From Vicia villosa (taxonomy: Eukaryota > Streptophyta > Magnoliopsida > Fabales > Fabaceae), in NCBI RefSeq assembly GCF_029867415.1, contig NC_081182.1, positions 16,738,497 through 16,802,496 on the forward strand: 64,000 nucleotides of DNA, in the 5' to 3' direction. Positions 1-12,480 of this stretch are shown here, one piece after another (position 1 is the first letter of the stretch; each line of letters begins with the position of its first letter). The notes under the pieces are model-generated. The model was not told where the DNA came from. It ran no database searches and saw nothing but the letters and a program-made list of their open reading frames with translations. A program made the position numbers and the translations under genes.

Positions 1-2
1 CT

Positions 3-406
3 CCGATGATGGCAACCAAATGGATAATAACTCAACCCTCGTATCAAGTTAGCTCAAGCAACTATCAAGAAGACATAAACGATGGCAATTCCATAGACTC
101 TAATTATGACGTGTTCTGAGTCCTGATCAATGATGGTAGTTCCTGCAATATCATGTATGTCAATCTCTTCGAAAAGTTTGGGCTAAAGAAAGAACGGTTA
201 TGTCCTTATGAAGGGTCTGACTTTCAAGCCTTCAGAGACACTATGACTCGTCTGTGGGTGTACATTAGCTAATGGTCGCCCTGGGGGAAGGGAGAAACAC
301 AAGGACCAAGAACCTTCAATTCTTGGTAGTCCCTTTTGGGCGCAGGGGGTGTGACTGTTTTATCATTGGGGTGATTGGAAGTGGGATGGTAATTTCTCAG
401 GTTTAG
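3..406 (+). pseudogene. Decayed Ty3/gypsy retroelement protease fragment
   Basis: Translation in the frame of position 120 gives VLINDGSSCNIMYVNLF, followed by EKFGLKKERLCPYEGSDFQ. This matches the aspartic-protease active-site region of Ty3/gypsy polyproteins, normally V-L-(I/V)-D-x-G-S-S-x-x-I-M-Y with a downstream F-x-x-L-G-L and P-Y-E-G. The catalytic D before the DGSS-like core reads N here. An in-frame stop lies at 117-119 and another after YIS near 270. From about 275 the homology continues in the next frame as LGEGRNTRTKNLQFLVVPFG and then FIIG, the usual conserved ILG/IIG segment, so there is also a frameshift. The fragment stops at about 406 and runs into AT-rich DNA; its left side is cut by the window edge. 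It is dead coding sequence of a retrotransposon, family not resolved. Confidence 0.7.
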
Positions 407-453
407 ATGACAACTTCTAGGTTAAAGTAGTATCATTTGGTAATAATTCTAAA

Positions 454-1867
454 TACGAATCCTAATTATTCAAACTTTATATTAAAATAAATAATAATAA
501 TATAATACTAAACTAAACCATCACATCACTATAAATAATAATAACAATAATAATAATAATTAAATATTTAACTAATAAAAATATTAAAATAATAATAATA
601 ATAATAACAAAAATATAATATAATAACCAACTACCACAATTAATAATAATAATAATAGTAATATATTCAACTAACTCTATTACATCTTATTATCTTAATT
701 CTCATTTTTTTTATTCAAACAAAGTATTTAATTATCAAATAATAATAATACAAATTTTTTTAACCCACTCTATTATATTCAACTAAAACTATTATACCTT
801 ATAATCCTAATTCTCTTTTAATTATTTTTCAATTATTCTCTTTTAATTATTTTTTAATTATTCTCTTTTAAATTCTCACCTTTTAAAATCCTATTTAATT
901 CTAAATTAGTTTGATATAAAATCTTTAATTCTCCTATTAATAGCTCTAATGGTAATATAAATTAGAGCTGTAAAAGTAGAATTGAAAAACGGTAACAGTA
1001 GAATTCAAAAAGTATAAATTAATTATAAAAAGTACTTTTATTAATTATATTTTTATAATAACTTCATTTTTATAACTCTTAGTTTTTATTGTTTTCTTTT
1101 ATGGGTTATTTATAATAACTCTTCATTTTTATAAATTAACTAGATATATGGCCCGTGCGTTGCACAAGTATGTTTATAATTGTTACTTCAAATATTATTT
1201 CTGAAGAATTTAATTGGAGAATGATGCAATAAAAAATTGTATTTTCACATATAAAAGTGAATAAAAATATAAAATATATATTTATTTTTTACTAATGATG
1301 TTTATTTTTGTCTATTAGAATAATTAAATTTTTGTTATAATAAGTAATATGATTTGTTTATCTTATTATCAATTATAATTATTATTATTAATAAATAAGT
1401 AATCCATCTTATCAACAAAACTTATAATGTTGTTTGGTTTATTATAACTTCAATATAAATTAATTAAAAAAAAATTAATAGTGAGAGGGCAAGACTTTTC
1501 CCACTAAATTAACAAATGAAAGGAAAAAATAAAATAAATGAAAAAATAAAACAAATTCAAATATTTATTTCAAATAATTATTTTAATCCTATAAAATAAA
1601 ATATTTCCATATGATAGGTATTTTAATTCAAAATGGTAGCAAATGAAATTGATAAATAATGAAGATAGAATTAAGAGTGGTTATAAAAGTGTGTAAGAAT
1701 ACAAAAAGACATATTATTTTATAACCATTTTCATAGACTCTATTATTAATACTATTATTATGACCTCTATTTTTTAGCTGTTAATTATTTTACCAAATAA
1801 TAAAAAAATAGTAACGGGTAAACAAATCTAAGTATTGCACTAAAATAAAATTTTTATGATACTCTTA
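454..1867. other. AT-rich intergenic DNA with AAT-type microsatellite
   Basis: No coding potential is visible. Positions about 484-660 are dominated by AAT/TAA trinucleotide runs with scattered interruptions. The rest is AT-rich sequence with poly-A and poly-T tracts. A short GC-rich island at about 1151-1166 (GGCCCGTGCGTTGCAC) stands out and resembles half of an imperfect palindrome, but I cannot assign it. Confidence 0.6.
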
Positions 1868-1928
1868 ATGAAGAGTAGGGGTGGGAATAGGCCAGGCCGA
1901 CTAACAGGGGCCTACGGCCCAGACTACA

Positions 1929-4220
1929 TGTAATACCCCGTATTGGTCTAAGCATGATTATACATAAATTGTGAAGTGCTAATGAGAAACTATGAGTTAA
2001 GAGAAGTGAGTGGATTAGTTAGAACCTAACCAAATGGCATAGTGGTAAATCTCATTTAGTTGAAGGGCATTTTGGTCATTAGTCTTCAATTGCATGTGGG
2101 CCTAAGGCCATGTTTGGTGGAATGTATTACAAATCACACTTTATGAGTGGATTTGAGAGAAAGAAAGAAAGAGAAACTTTTATTCATCATCATCTTCCCC
2201 ATTTTCGTATTCCATGGTGCAGCTCCACTAAATCAGGTATAACTCTCAACTCGTAACTCCGATCGTAACGATTCTGATCCCATTGGAAAGCTAACGAATT
2301 TCTCTTCGATTTGCACCTATGGTTCACGTTCATAGCTTCTGTATTGGAGGAGAAAACTGACCTTGAAGTTGTGTCAGTTATGCTGAATGTGTGTTATGGA
2401 GAGCTACGAATTTCTTGCTAATGGAGATGGAAGTTTGAGTAAGATAAGAGTTCAAAGGCTGCATTAACACCATCTAAACCTCTATTAATCCAAGGTGAGT
2501 CTCTAGTTAGAGACTTGGGGTTTTGTGGGGAAATTGGAATTTGGGGAAAATTGGGGATTTGTGTGATAAAAAAAATCATTGCATGTTTGTTTAATGAATA
2601 AAGTATGTGTTATTTGATGTGATTATATGTCGTAGAATGATGATACATGATGGAGCTCGAATTCGGATCATTAGGGAACCTTAGGAATGTTTTAGGATGT
2701 TTTGGAACTGGTTTTATGCAGGAAAATACGTTTTTTTGACTTTGCTTCAGTAGCAAATCGATTTGCATGGGTTGTAAATCGATTTTCCTTCCTGAAAATG
2801 TCATTTTTGGGCTCTGCTACAGGTGTAAATCGATTGCAGTAAGATGCAAATCGATTGCTTACTGACAGGAAAACAACTTTTATTGTTTTGATCATAACTT
2901 GAGTTTCGTAACTCGAAATGAAGCCCGGTCGGAAGTGTTGGAAAGGTCTTTTAATGATCTTTATGAATATGCTTAGATATAAAGCTTTTAGTTGATTTAA
3001 AATTTATGGAAAATGGATGTTTAGTTACATGATGTCGGATTAACATTTATAGAATAAAGAATGGTATGTTTAATTCCCTAGAGTGCAGTTCCGTTCCATG
3101 TCGGGAACCGGAAGCCTCTTTGTTATGAGACTAATGTGTGTCCATGTACGTTCTAAATAATTATATGGTTTGATTATGTTTAATATATTCCATGATCGAA
3201 ACATATTTAACTCACATGTGACGAGTATGTACAAATGACATGATATTTATACGATGGATTTTGTCTAATATTATGTGCATATAATACAATGTAAATTGTT
3301 TTCCCGTCGTTCCGGTTGGACGTTCAGATGCTTGATTTTTGTGAACTTGCCTTGGTTGAATATGCGTGAATCGAAGTATAACCGTACTACTAGGATAGTA
3401 AATCCTGTTTACCCACTATGTGGATGCCCATTGGTAGCCCATGTGGCGTTTGTGTTATGTATTATATACCATGGATGATTTGGCTTTATGCCTGTTGTAT
3501 ATACGTGTCTATATCCGTATATTTTGCGTTACCTGAGCTACTATTACGGTGGAAGCAAGTGAGGGTCTTTAATGGCGTTTCCCACTTGGTAACTCACCTG
3601 CGTGATTAGTATGGTAAGTGGGTGATGCCACGTAGGCAATCACTGAATTACTTGCCTCTAGTAACGTCAATTAGACAGTGTTACTAGGCTTTCTCCCGGT
3701 GGGCTTGTACGTCGAAGAAAATGTATTGCACCTGTTTACTCACCTGCGTACAGAGGATGAATACCATTGCAGTGGAAGCAAGACCGGGGTCTTTAATGGC
3801 GTTTCCCACTTGGTAACTCACTAGCGTGCTTGGTGATGAGGTTGTAAATGCCACGTAGGTAATGGTACAACTTAACTCATCTCGGGTGGAATTTCATATA
3901 GGAATGACCCGAATTCATCGTGCGGTGTGCTTGTGTAAGTCTTTCGACATATATGTACTTGGATACTCACCGAGGGTACGTGGCAGAGGTAGCCTAGTCA
4001 GATGGGTATAACTCCTTGATTCCTCACATAAGGATGTGAGTTTGCATATTGTGAATTGTTGTTTTATTGAACGCCTCATTGGATAGTTAAGGGACTTCCA
4101 ATTGTGATTATACCCTTGTTTGTATTTGCACCTAAACGTGAGGCATAACCCCGGATTCTAGGTGAATCTTTTTATGATGCATGTACCTTGTAGAACCGAG
4201 CAAACCCTTAAGATAGGGAG
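1929..4220 (+). repeat. RT1 5' LTR, first part
   Basis: This matches 39250-41540 almost base for base and breaks off at GATAGGGAG, where RT2 is inserted. It contains four copies of AAATCGATT (2755-2856) and an internal duplication around GGCGTTTCCCACTTGGTAAC (near 3571 and 3796). Short reading frames here recur in the other LTR and look like chance. Confidence 0.85.
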
Positions 4221-7200
4221 TGTAACACGGTGAACTGACTTTTATTAATCGAAATGTTGCGGTTAAGCATGAGTCGCCACCGACTTTTATTTTATCCAAT
4301 TTTAGGAAAGGCTAAAAGAACAGAAAAAGACCTTTAAAAGATTTTGAGTTCGGGGGGTAGGTTATACAAAGGGAAGGTGTAATGCACCCTTTGCATCCAT
4401 GGTTATCCATGGGCTCTTAATTGCTTAGCTCACTTGTTTGTTTGAAAAGTTTGAAGTGTCATGTGTGAATAGTAAAAAGATTTCGTTTAAGGACTTTAGC
4501 TTGTAAATAAGCGTAGCCTTGTTTTGAAAGTATTTGGAAAAGAGGTGTGAAAAGTAAAAACTTTGAAGAAGAACTTTAGCTTGTAAATAAGCGTAGTCTT
4601 TTGAAAAGTATTTGAGAATTAGCGGGAAAAGGAGTTTGAATTTGAATTTTGAATTGAGCAAGCAATTAATAGCAACTTACCCTAAGTTTAAAAAAAGGTT
4701 CTTTTAGCTTTTCAGGCGAAAGGATTTATCCATACCATAAAGGGTAGGAAGTATTTCAATTGGATGTGCGGGTCATCGAGAAACGTATCGTTCGCCATAA
4801 GATTGTCCCATGCTATAAAGAGGGCAGGTAGTATAGGGGAAGGATAGAATAGTTATTAATCTTTTAGGCATTATGCGAGGATACCTTAGCAATGGGGACA
4901 ATCATCATGTTTTTACTGAGGTACCTTCGAGGGACAAAATTGATGATGATAATGAACTTAGGGCAACATTTGTTTTGCTTTAGATATCCTCAGAATCAAG
5001 GGACTTTGACTATTTAGTACAATTAAAGGCAACAAGAGTAAGGCAACCAATTAACAAGGCAACAGGCAACAAGAGGGGTTACCCTAAATGTGTGTGGGTG
5101 CAACAATCACGTGATTGAATTCAGATATTTAATCTTGTATGGTTAGTGATCTAACGTTTGATTGATAATCTTGCACTCCCTAATTTACTAACCACGCAGT
5201 TAATATTGTGCGAAAATTAAAATGCAAAAAAACATAAAGTCCTACGCTATTACAATAAACACCTGCGGGTGGGAAAAATAAAGGCAAGAAATAAAACCTA
5301 TAACTATTACAAAAACCTTGCATGCCTATACACATTTTCTAGAATTTAAATAGATTAAAATAAAGGCAGAAAAGTAAATAAATAATTAAAATTAAAGGCA
5401 GAAATTTAAATAAATGCAAAAATTAAATAAATAATTTAAAACATGCGACATACAATGGAGTGGGAGATGAGAAGAGAAATTCGCGCATAAAATATAGTTA
5501 AGAAAAACCAGGGTTAAAAACCTTATGGCTAAAAAAACCTAGCCTACAGTTTGATAGACAACCCTTACATTGTTGATATGACTCTGATAAAAGGCTAAAA
5601 CCTGACTATGATTAAATTGTAAACCTAAAATTACTAATTATTAAACCCTAATAATATTAGCCTAAACTTGCCCTGGAAACCCTAATTTGATTAACCTAAA
5701 ATTGATCTAACTTAAATTAATTAACCCTAAATTAATCATTTAATTATTAATCTTAATTAAATCCTAATTATGTAAAAATGTTAAATTGACTAAAACCTAA
5801 TATCTAATTTAAATCCTAATAATATACCAACTAATTAGAACTAAACCTAATTTTAATTTTAATTGGTTGAATAAAAAGAATTAAACAATAACCAAAAAAA
5901 AGAAATAAAATAATCAAATAATAAAAAGAAACAAAAACCTGGGCGATAATAATTCTGTGTGGAGGACCTGTGAGGGTCCACGGTGGAATTGCGCTTTCTG
6001 GACCGCTGGATTAATCTCCGTGACATTCTGATGGTTGATATTGATTGGCACACCATGCACGCGCGGAGCCTCATCACGCTGGATTCTGTGAACACCAACA
6101 CCTCAACTGGGAAGTAAAAAAATAAAGAAACTGAAAGGCGTGAGGCCCCCAGGGATCGAACCCACGCATAAGGGTTCTTTCTCGCTCTTTGCCACTTGAA
6201 CCATACACCATTCATGTCATTTGCACACGTGAAAGAGTATAGATAATCAAACAATTGGCTAAATGCAAAATTCAAAAAAAATAGTCAAAACCTGGGGCCC
6301 ACCACTCTGCTAACTATCCAATTGCAAACGGAGAGAGGGATTGGAAATATTGACTCACAAATGGAGAGTGGCCACGTAACGGTCAACCTTTCAAACGCAA
6401 CTATTCATTGTCTTCTTCATCCTCCATGCAGAATTACCTGCGAAAACTCCCGCGACATTACCTGCGGATTTATCCACGGGTTCTTCATCTTTGCACCTGC
6501 GATTTTTGAAACTCATACAAAACATGGTTCAAACTCACATAAACGTGCCCAGATCTCCTAAATCGACGTCTCTGGACTCAATGATGACCTCGTTAAGGAT
6601 TGAAACGGCCTTCCCGTAAGGGTTCGAAGAACAACATGAAGCTTGCCCTAACAATGGCATTTATGTAACAATGCGTTTAGACCCTCATGTACACGTCCAG
6701 TCCTGTTCTAAATGACCTAGGGAACACATTAGTATCATCCATTCACATTAAAACACAGCAACACGCGAAATACAACAATCAGAAACATGATGGATTTTGG
6801 TGATTATGATATCCGGATTTTAGGTGCAATCACGTGTTATAAAATACCTGGACTTACTCTATGACTCTTCAGGAATTGAATGGTATGAATGGGAGTTTTT
6901 GGAATTCGTGGAATCACCACTTTTGCTTGTGCCCTAGTTCTTGATATTTTTTTGCACCTTTGAAAACCTACTTTGCTTGGCCAAAATTCGTCCCCTCTAT
7001 CATTAGGGTTAATGTGCATATATACTAGAAGCCTTAGGTTAATTTTGTGGGCTTGGATAATAGGTTTTTAGGAGAGAAAAATATTTGGATGAAAATTCTA
7101 TGATTCTTTCTATACTTTGCATAATGTCTTTTCCATGGCATGTTCCACGAACTTGGGCTCTCTCTTATGATTATTTGGGCCTTCAAGTAATTAAAACCAA

Positions 7201-8198
7201 AGCCACGCATTTTATTCTATTTATTTTGTAATTTTACTTAATTTATTTGATTTTTAATTGTATAAAACTCAAATAAATATAAATAAAGATCACAAAAATA
7301 TGAGAGTTCATTTATAGGTCCTTATTTATGTCATGGGTGTGTTTGAAATCAAAATCTTAGGCCCATTAGTCCAAAAGTTCAAATTTAGGCAATTAGGGTT
7401 TGGTGTTTTTTTCTTGAAAATCGACCAACTTGCGCCAATTATAACTCCTTCATTTTTTATTGTATGGAAGTGTTCTTGAGCTTTCTAGAAATCTTAGAGT
7501 GTCCTCTAAAGGATGCTTTTGGTTTCGTCTCGATTAAATATTCCATGCTCAAGTTATGAGCTTTGACCCAAAATGTGTTTTCGTTGACCTTTTCGGAGGA
7601 CCTGTAATGTATTGGCTCCTATATCTTAGATGAAGCATTTTTAGACCTGGCATGTGAGAGGCAAAGTTGTAGAGACTTCAATTTCCTTCAAAATGAGCTT
7701 TGGATGGGCAATTTTTGATGTTCCATGTGAAAGTTATGGCCGGTCAAAGTTCAGTTGACTTTTCCTTTAAGAACCCTAATTTAGAAACTCAGGTTCTTGA
7801 TGATTCTGGAGTTTTTCTTGATGAATCATGATCAATACTTGATCAAATGATGAATGACACTTCACAATGAGCATGTTGACCAAAGATCAGAAGTTTTGAC
7901 TGGGGTTTGATCATAGTTTGACTTTTAGGTCAACTAGTCGGTTATTGATCGTTCGGGCCATTGAGTGAGCAATCTTATGAAGCAGAGCTTGAAACTTGGC
8001 ATAGAGGTTCTTTAAATAACATGAGAGACCATGGAGTCCACTTGAAGTACCAGAAGTTGATTTCTCTTTGGAGAAAATTAAAACCCTAGTTCATAAGCGT
8101 TCGTTTATGAGGGATGTCTATTCAGTCAGGTATTGAGACTTTGATATCCAAATGAGCTTGAGTATGAAAATGTGACGGGCAAATTTTGGGGTATGACA
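4221..8198 (-). repeat. RT2 left LTR (sense 3' LTR)
   Basis: It is 3978 bp against 3976 bp for its partner at 31298-35273, with scattered substitutions (I estimate about 1 percent by eye). It holds a tRNA-like segment at 6152-6203 and a block near 4374-4420 (GTGTAATGCACCCTTTGCAT) that is also conserved in RT3. Confidence 0.85.
6152..6203 (-). promoter_or_regulatory. tRNA-like segment with RNA polymerase III-type A and B boxes in the RT2 LTR
   Basis: On the minus strand an A-box-like TGGTTCAAGTGG (6192-6203) is followed 28 bases later by GGTTCGATCCC (6152-6162), a perfect match to the B-box consensus GGTTCGANNCC. The spacing is tRNA-like, but no complete cloverleaf is evident. The same arrangement is present at 33228-33279 and 14461-14523. 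Confidence 0.45.
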
Positions 8199-8213
8199 GC
8201 TGCCCCTGTTCAA
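8199..8213 (-). other. RT2 polypurine tract
   Basis: The minus strand reads GAACAGGGGCAGC directly before the LTR start TGTCATACC, the expected priming site for second-strand synthesis. RT3 has the same tract at 15883-15897. Confidence 0.7.
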
Positions 8214-8450
8214 TTATCTTAAACCTGAAGATGTAGAGTGGTCTGTATGCCAATCGGTATCTGAAGGTGGAAGATGATTGAACACTAGAATACCAAGAAA
8301 TTTGCCCCAGCTGAAGTAGGGCCTTTTATCGGAGATGGGCTTGAAGATGCCATCCAGGTTTTTGGAGAAGATATATGATAGAGATGGGCTTGAAGATGCC
8401 ATCCAGTAGGTCATACATTGGAGTGTTTGAGAAGTATTTGTTTGAGTGTT

Positions 8451-9161
8451 GATCGTGCCATTACTGTTCGTAATAGATGAATTAGATCTTTGAGTGTTTG
8501 ACCGTGTCAGTACCGTTCGTAGTAACTGAATTAGACTTAGGAAATAGTTGATCGTGTCCATATCGTTCGTGATGATGGAATTAGATCTCTTTAAAGGTTG
8601 ATCGTGTCGGCACCGTTCGTAGTAACCGAATTAGATCTTTTGTCGTGTCAGTACCGTTCGTAGTAGCTGAATTAGACTGGGAAAGTCAGTGATCGTGTCT
8701 ACACCGTTCGTGATGATAGAATTAGATCTCTGAGAGTTGACCGTGTCAGCACCGTTCGTAGTAACCGAATTAGATCTTGGAAAGATAATCGTATCTACAT
8801 CGTTCGTGATGATAGAATTAGATTCTCTTGTCGTGTCAGCACCATTCGTAGTAACTGAATTAGACTGGGAAGGTCAGTGATCGTGTCTACACCGTTCGTG
8901 ATGATAGAATTAGATCTCTGAGCGTTGACCGTGTCAGTACCGTTCGTAGTAACCGAATTAGATCTTTTGTCGTGTCAGTACCGTTCGTAGTATCTGAATT
9001 AGACTTAGTTGGCCGTTGATCGTGTCTACACCATTCGTGATGATAGAATTAGATCTCTGAGCGTTGACCGTGTCATTACCGTTCGTAGTAAATGAATTAG
9101 ATCTTCGGGCGTTGACCGTGTCAGTACCGTTCGTAGTAGCTGAATTAGATCTTGGAAAGTT
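8451..9161. repeat. 15-unit tandem array in the RT2 3' noncoding region
   Basis: About 15 imperfect units of 42-50 bp share the core CGTGTCnnnACCGTTCGT followed by GAATTAGATCT. Two unit types alternate irregularly, one with GTAGTAACC after the core and one with GATGATAG, which suggests expansion of a two- or three-unit block. It lies between the sense 3' LTR and the gag remnant and carries no protein signal. Confidence 0.85.
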
Positions 9162-11339
9162 GGAGATTTTGTTCATGCGTTGGTACCTGTGTCCTGCAAT
9201 AGGTATAGTTAGTCTTTATGCAATGTCATGATGCATGTATTATGTAATGAATCTCTCAAAATAAATGAGAAACTTTGTATGTTATGTACGAGTTCATTAT
9301 GAGGTAATGTATGCAATGTATGAATATGTTTATGCCATATGATATGTGAATATGATTTATGTTACTCGAAGCATCTTGATTGAGAAGATAAATCTCTATG
9401 TCATTGTGAGTTTGATGTTTTGATCTTTTCTTGGAGATGCTCAGCTGGGAATTTATTATTCTTGCTTGGGGATGATCAGTAACTTGATGTACCCTGATTG
9501 GGAATAAAAGATATTAGTAAACTTTGTTGGAGAAGAGCGAAGTGTTGGAGAAATGGTAGTGTTGAAGATGTAAACTCTGTTGGGGAGCCACGTCTTTGTC
9601 GGGACGAGAGTATTTGAAGGTATCTTCTTAGTGATTGCTCTGTGAGGATATGATCTTGTGAAATCAGCTTTGTGGGAAGACGTGGATGTCTTGAACGTTT
9701 CCCCCAGTATTATAGTACCTACCATTCCTGGACTTGTATTGATTAGGACACACCAATAAATATTGATCAAAGTGTCAAACTGGACTTGCATGGGTTTGCC
9801 CCCTCTAGTAAGAGCTTTGGAAAGCTTCGCCTCACGAGGACTTTATGAGATGTGCACTATAGGCGACATTCCCCCAGTAATCGTAAACTCAGGATGATGC
9901 CCCTAATTATTTTGGCATCCTGAGAGATTCTCAGAATCTTGATTGGATTGCCCCAGATTGATTGGGAAAAACGTGTCATGCCCCTTGTATACATAGGAGA
10001 CATTGCTTCTTGGAGTAATATTGTCTGTTGGGATAACTTTCAGTCATTAGTTGTACCCTGTGCAAATTCTTTCTGTTGCTAACATTTGAAATTATGTAGC
10101 AGAATTTGTTTAATAATGAATTCATGAGATGCAATGCATACGTTTGTCTTGAGTTTTTGAAAAACATTAAAACAAGAGATGTAAAAGCATGATATTTATA
10201 AAACATGATGTTTGTAAAAACTAGATATCAACTCAACATTTGTAGTAAACCTTAAGGAGTCGGGATACCTTTTTGGTGACAGTATGCTTTCGAACTAACC
10301 GTGCTTCAGTTAGGACTTTCAAGGGTTGTAACGTGGCTTGGTTCACGGTTTAAGAAACAAAGGATAAAGGCTCAAAATTTGATTGTACCCATCCCATTCT
10401 TCATGATGTTCTTCAGTCCTAAGCTCAGTTAATTCAACTTATGCATTCAGGTTCCAAGAGACTTTTGGATTTGCACCTTTGATAATGATGATGGTTCACA
10501 AACAAAGAGAACTTTTTGAGGTGGCAGTCACTTCTTCCTTTTAGTAGTCACAACATTGTGTTGGTCAGGAATTTATTGACTTCTCTGTTTTCATCTTTTT
10601 GATATCCCTAACTTTTGCCTGAACTGTTTATTTTGAGCTTACAGTCAGCGGGATGCCTTGATTCTTGCCTAAGTCTTCTTTTCGATTTTTGACTTAGCAG
10701 GCTTTTCTTTGTATATATGTCTTTTTCATTTTTTTTGAAAGATACTGACTGCCTTGCTTAATGATTGATGAACCATCATTGGCTTTTGATTGACATCTCC
10801 AACACTTCTTTGATGTGTGCGGATGAACGTTTGTGATTGAAACCTTTGTTGAAAGGTGTACTGAATGATTCTCTTAGAATGCACAACCAAATTAACTGAG
10901 AACTACCCTGCCCCAGGTTATGATCAAGGGTTTTAATTAATACAAGAAAGAAACTTCTACTTCTTAGGCTCAAAGGGGTTGACGAGGGATTAACATCCTT
11001 ATATCTCCACTGTTTAGGAATTGAAACAATGCCTGTACATCGTCAGCATAGTCCGCTCAACAGCATACTGTATGAGGTTGCGGTATTGTTTTCGTCATCC
11101 TCCCTCAAAAGGTATACAGCTTTAGCCAGCGTTGAGTATCATAAAACATATGCAAAGTAAAGACGTAATTTAAAATGAGTGATAACGAAATAATTTATTC
11201 AAGACAAATATATGCAATGCACTGATGATGATTATTAAAACAAATAATGTCTATCATGAGTCAAATGTTTAAACAAACAGGAAAGAACCTGCAAATGAAA
11301 GTAGATCTAGTGATCCAAAAGTTCGCCCGTCTAGACGTT
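9162..11339. other. RT2 noncoding internal region
   Basis: I see no coding sequence here. Two blocks are strongly conserved with RT3: 10278-10376 (around CTTCAGTTAGGACTTTCAAG) pairs with 18195-18287, and 10900-11060 (around CCTGCCCCAGGTTATGATCA) pairs with 18690-18845. Conservation of noncoding blocks between two elements suggests a shared non-autonomous ancestor or selected cis-signals. Confidence 0.6.
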
Positions 11340-11640
11340 ATTCATTTTTGTCATGACTAGGCATAGGAGCAGTGATCATCCCAGGAGTTTTCAGGAGGGT
11401 TGAATTTGATTTCCCCGTCATCGATCAGATCTGGGATATGTCCAACAATTGTTTGTGTAATGTCCAGGACTGTTGGAATGGTACATGCAGCTCAAGTTGA
11501 GTTTGTAGCCAGGAGTATAGGTGTTGGGATTCTTAGGAGGGTCCCTTAAAGTAATCAACTTGATCTTCGACAGATGTTGTAATGCTCGGGACAACGTCAC
11601 ATTAATCTTGGCAAATTGACGCTTAGGTGCACATGGCTTG
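11340..11640 (-). pseudogene. gag: Broken gag C-terminus of RT2
   Basis: The minus strand from about 11633 encodes RQFAKINVTLSRALQHL, then LITLRDPPKNPNTYTPGY and CMYHSNSPGHYTNNCW, the conserved tail of Ogre/Tat gag with its zinc-knuckle-like cysteine/histidine motif. Near 11425 the frame breaks; the expected next stretch, IPDLIDDGEIKFNPPEN, is found in another frame at about 11370-11440. Everything N-terminal to this piece is missing and replaced by a tandem array. Compared with RT3 gag, this copy keeps the last cysteine of the motif (C after NN) that RT3 has lost. It is a non-functional relic. Confidence 0.75.
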
Positions 11641-12130
11641 AAGGAGACAAATCTCGAGAAGAATTGTCTCGTAGAAGATTAACTTGAGAAGCTCCTTGAA
11701 AGGGCAAGAGATGTCTTAGAAAAGATTGGGTAAGTGTTTTTAAGGTAAGATTACCTAAAAAGGTTGAGATGTGTCTTAAACAAGATTAGCCTAGAAAGTT
11801 ATGATATGTCTTAAACAAGAATGACTTAGAAAGGCTCCTAGAAAGATTATGATACGTCTTAAACAAGACTACCTAGAAAGGCTCCTAGAAAGGATGGAAC
11901 ATCTTAGAAAAGATTGCCTAGAAACACTCCTGGAAAGGATATGAATCATCTTAGAAAATATTACCTATGAATCATCTTAGAAAAGATTACCTAGAAAAGG
12001 TTCCTAGAAAGGAGATTACCTAGAAAGGAGGATAAATGTCTTAGAAAAGACTACCTAGAAAGGTTCCTTGAAAGGATATCAAACATCTTAGAAAAGATTA
12101 CCTAGAAAGGTTCCTAGAAAGGATGGGAAG
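11640..12130. repeat. Tandem array of CTTAGAAAAGATTACCTAGA-type units in RT2
   Basis: Units of roughly 46-60 bp built from CTTAGAAAAGATTACCTAGA and AAGGTTCCTAGAAAGGAT are repeated about eight to ten times with many truncated units. A longer array of the same family lies in RT3 at 16268-16935. Confidence 0.8.
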
Positions 12131-12480
12131 TTCTTTGATTACTTCTGAATTATCTTTGAAGAAAGACCCGTAATGAAGTGTCAGAATTGTATTTTTCTTG
12201 AATGAGTATTGAGATTGAATCGCTGATACGATTGTATTTGCACCGCACTTGGATGATAATATTCTTTCGACTTTGAAATGACCATATCCAGTGGGTCATA
12301 GCCTCTGATTCGGGAACTTTTGAATTTGAAGGTGTATGGCTAGAGGAAAATAAATCCTCTTACCCCTTGATAGGTATAGCCTCTCTGAATTGGAAGGTAT
12401 ATGGTGAGAGGAAAGTAAATCCTCTTGCCCCTTGATAAGAGTTCAGTCCTTGATAAGAGCACCTGAAATTAAAATTGTGC
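12131..12480. other. RT2 leader segment next to the RT3 insertion
   Basis: This noncoding stretch contains two copies of a GAGGAAA...AAATCCTCTT hairpin-like motif (about 12352-12365 and 12408-12422). It is homologous to 20640-20840 in RT3 and ends at the duplicated target GCCCT (12481-12485). The continuation of the same leader is at 30349. Confidence 0.7.

Noticed and set aside
6152..6203. Functional tRNA gene
   Set aside because: Only the A and B boxes are recognisable; I could not draw a complete acceptor stem or anticodon arm.
5859..6275. 138-codon minus-strand frame in the RT2 LTR, also in the partner LTR
   Set aside because: No recognisable similarity; it is duplicated only because LTRs are duplicated, and it overlaps the tRNA-like segment.
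8451..9161. CRISPR-like direct repeats
   Set aside because: Units are contiguous and variable without unique spacers, in a plant retrotransposon; this is a tandem array.
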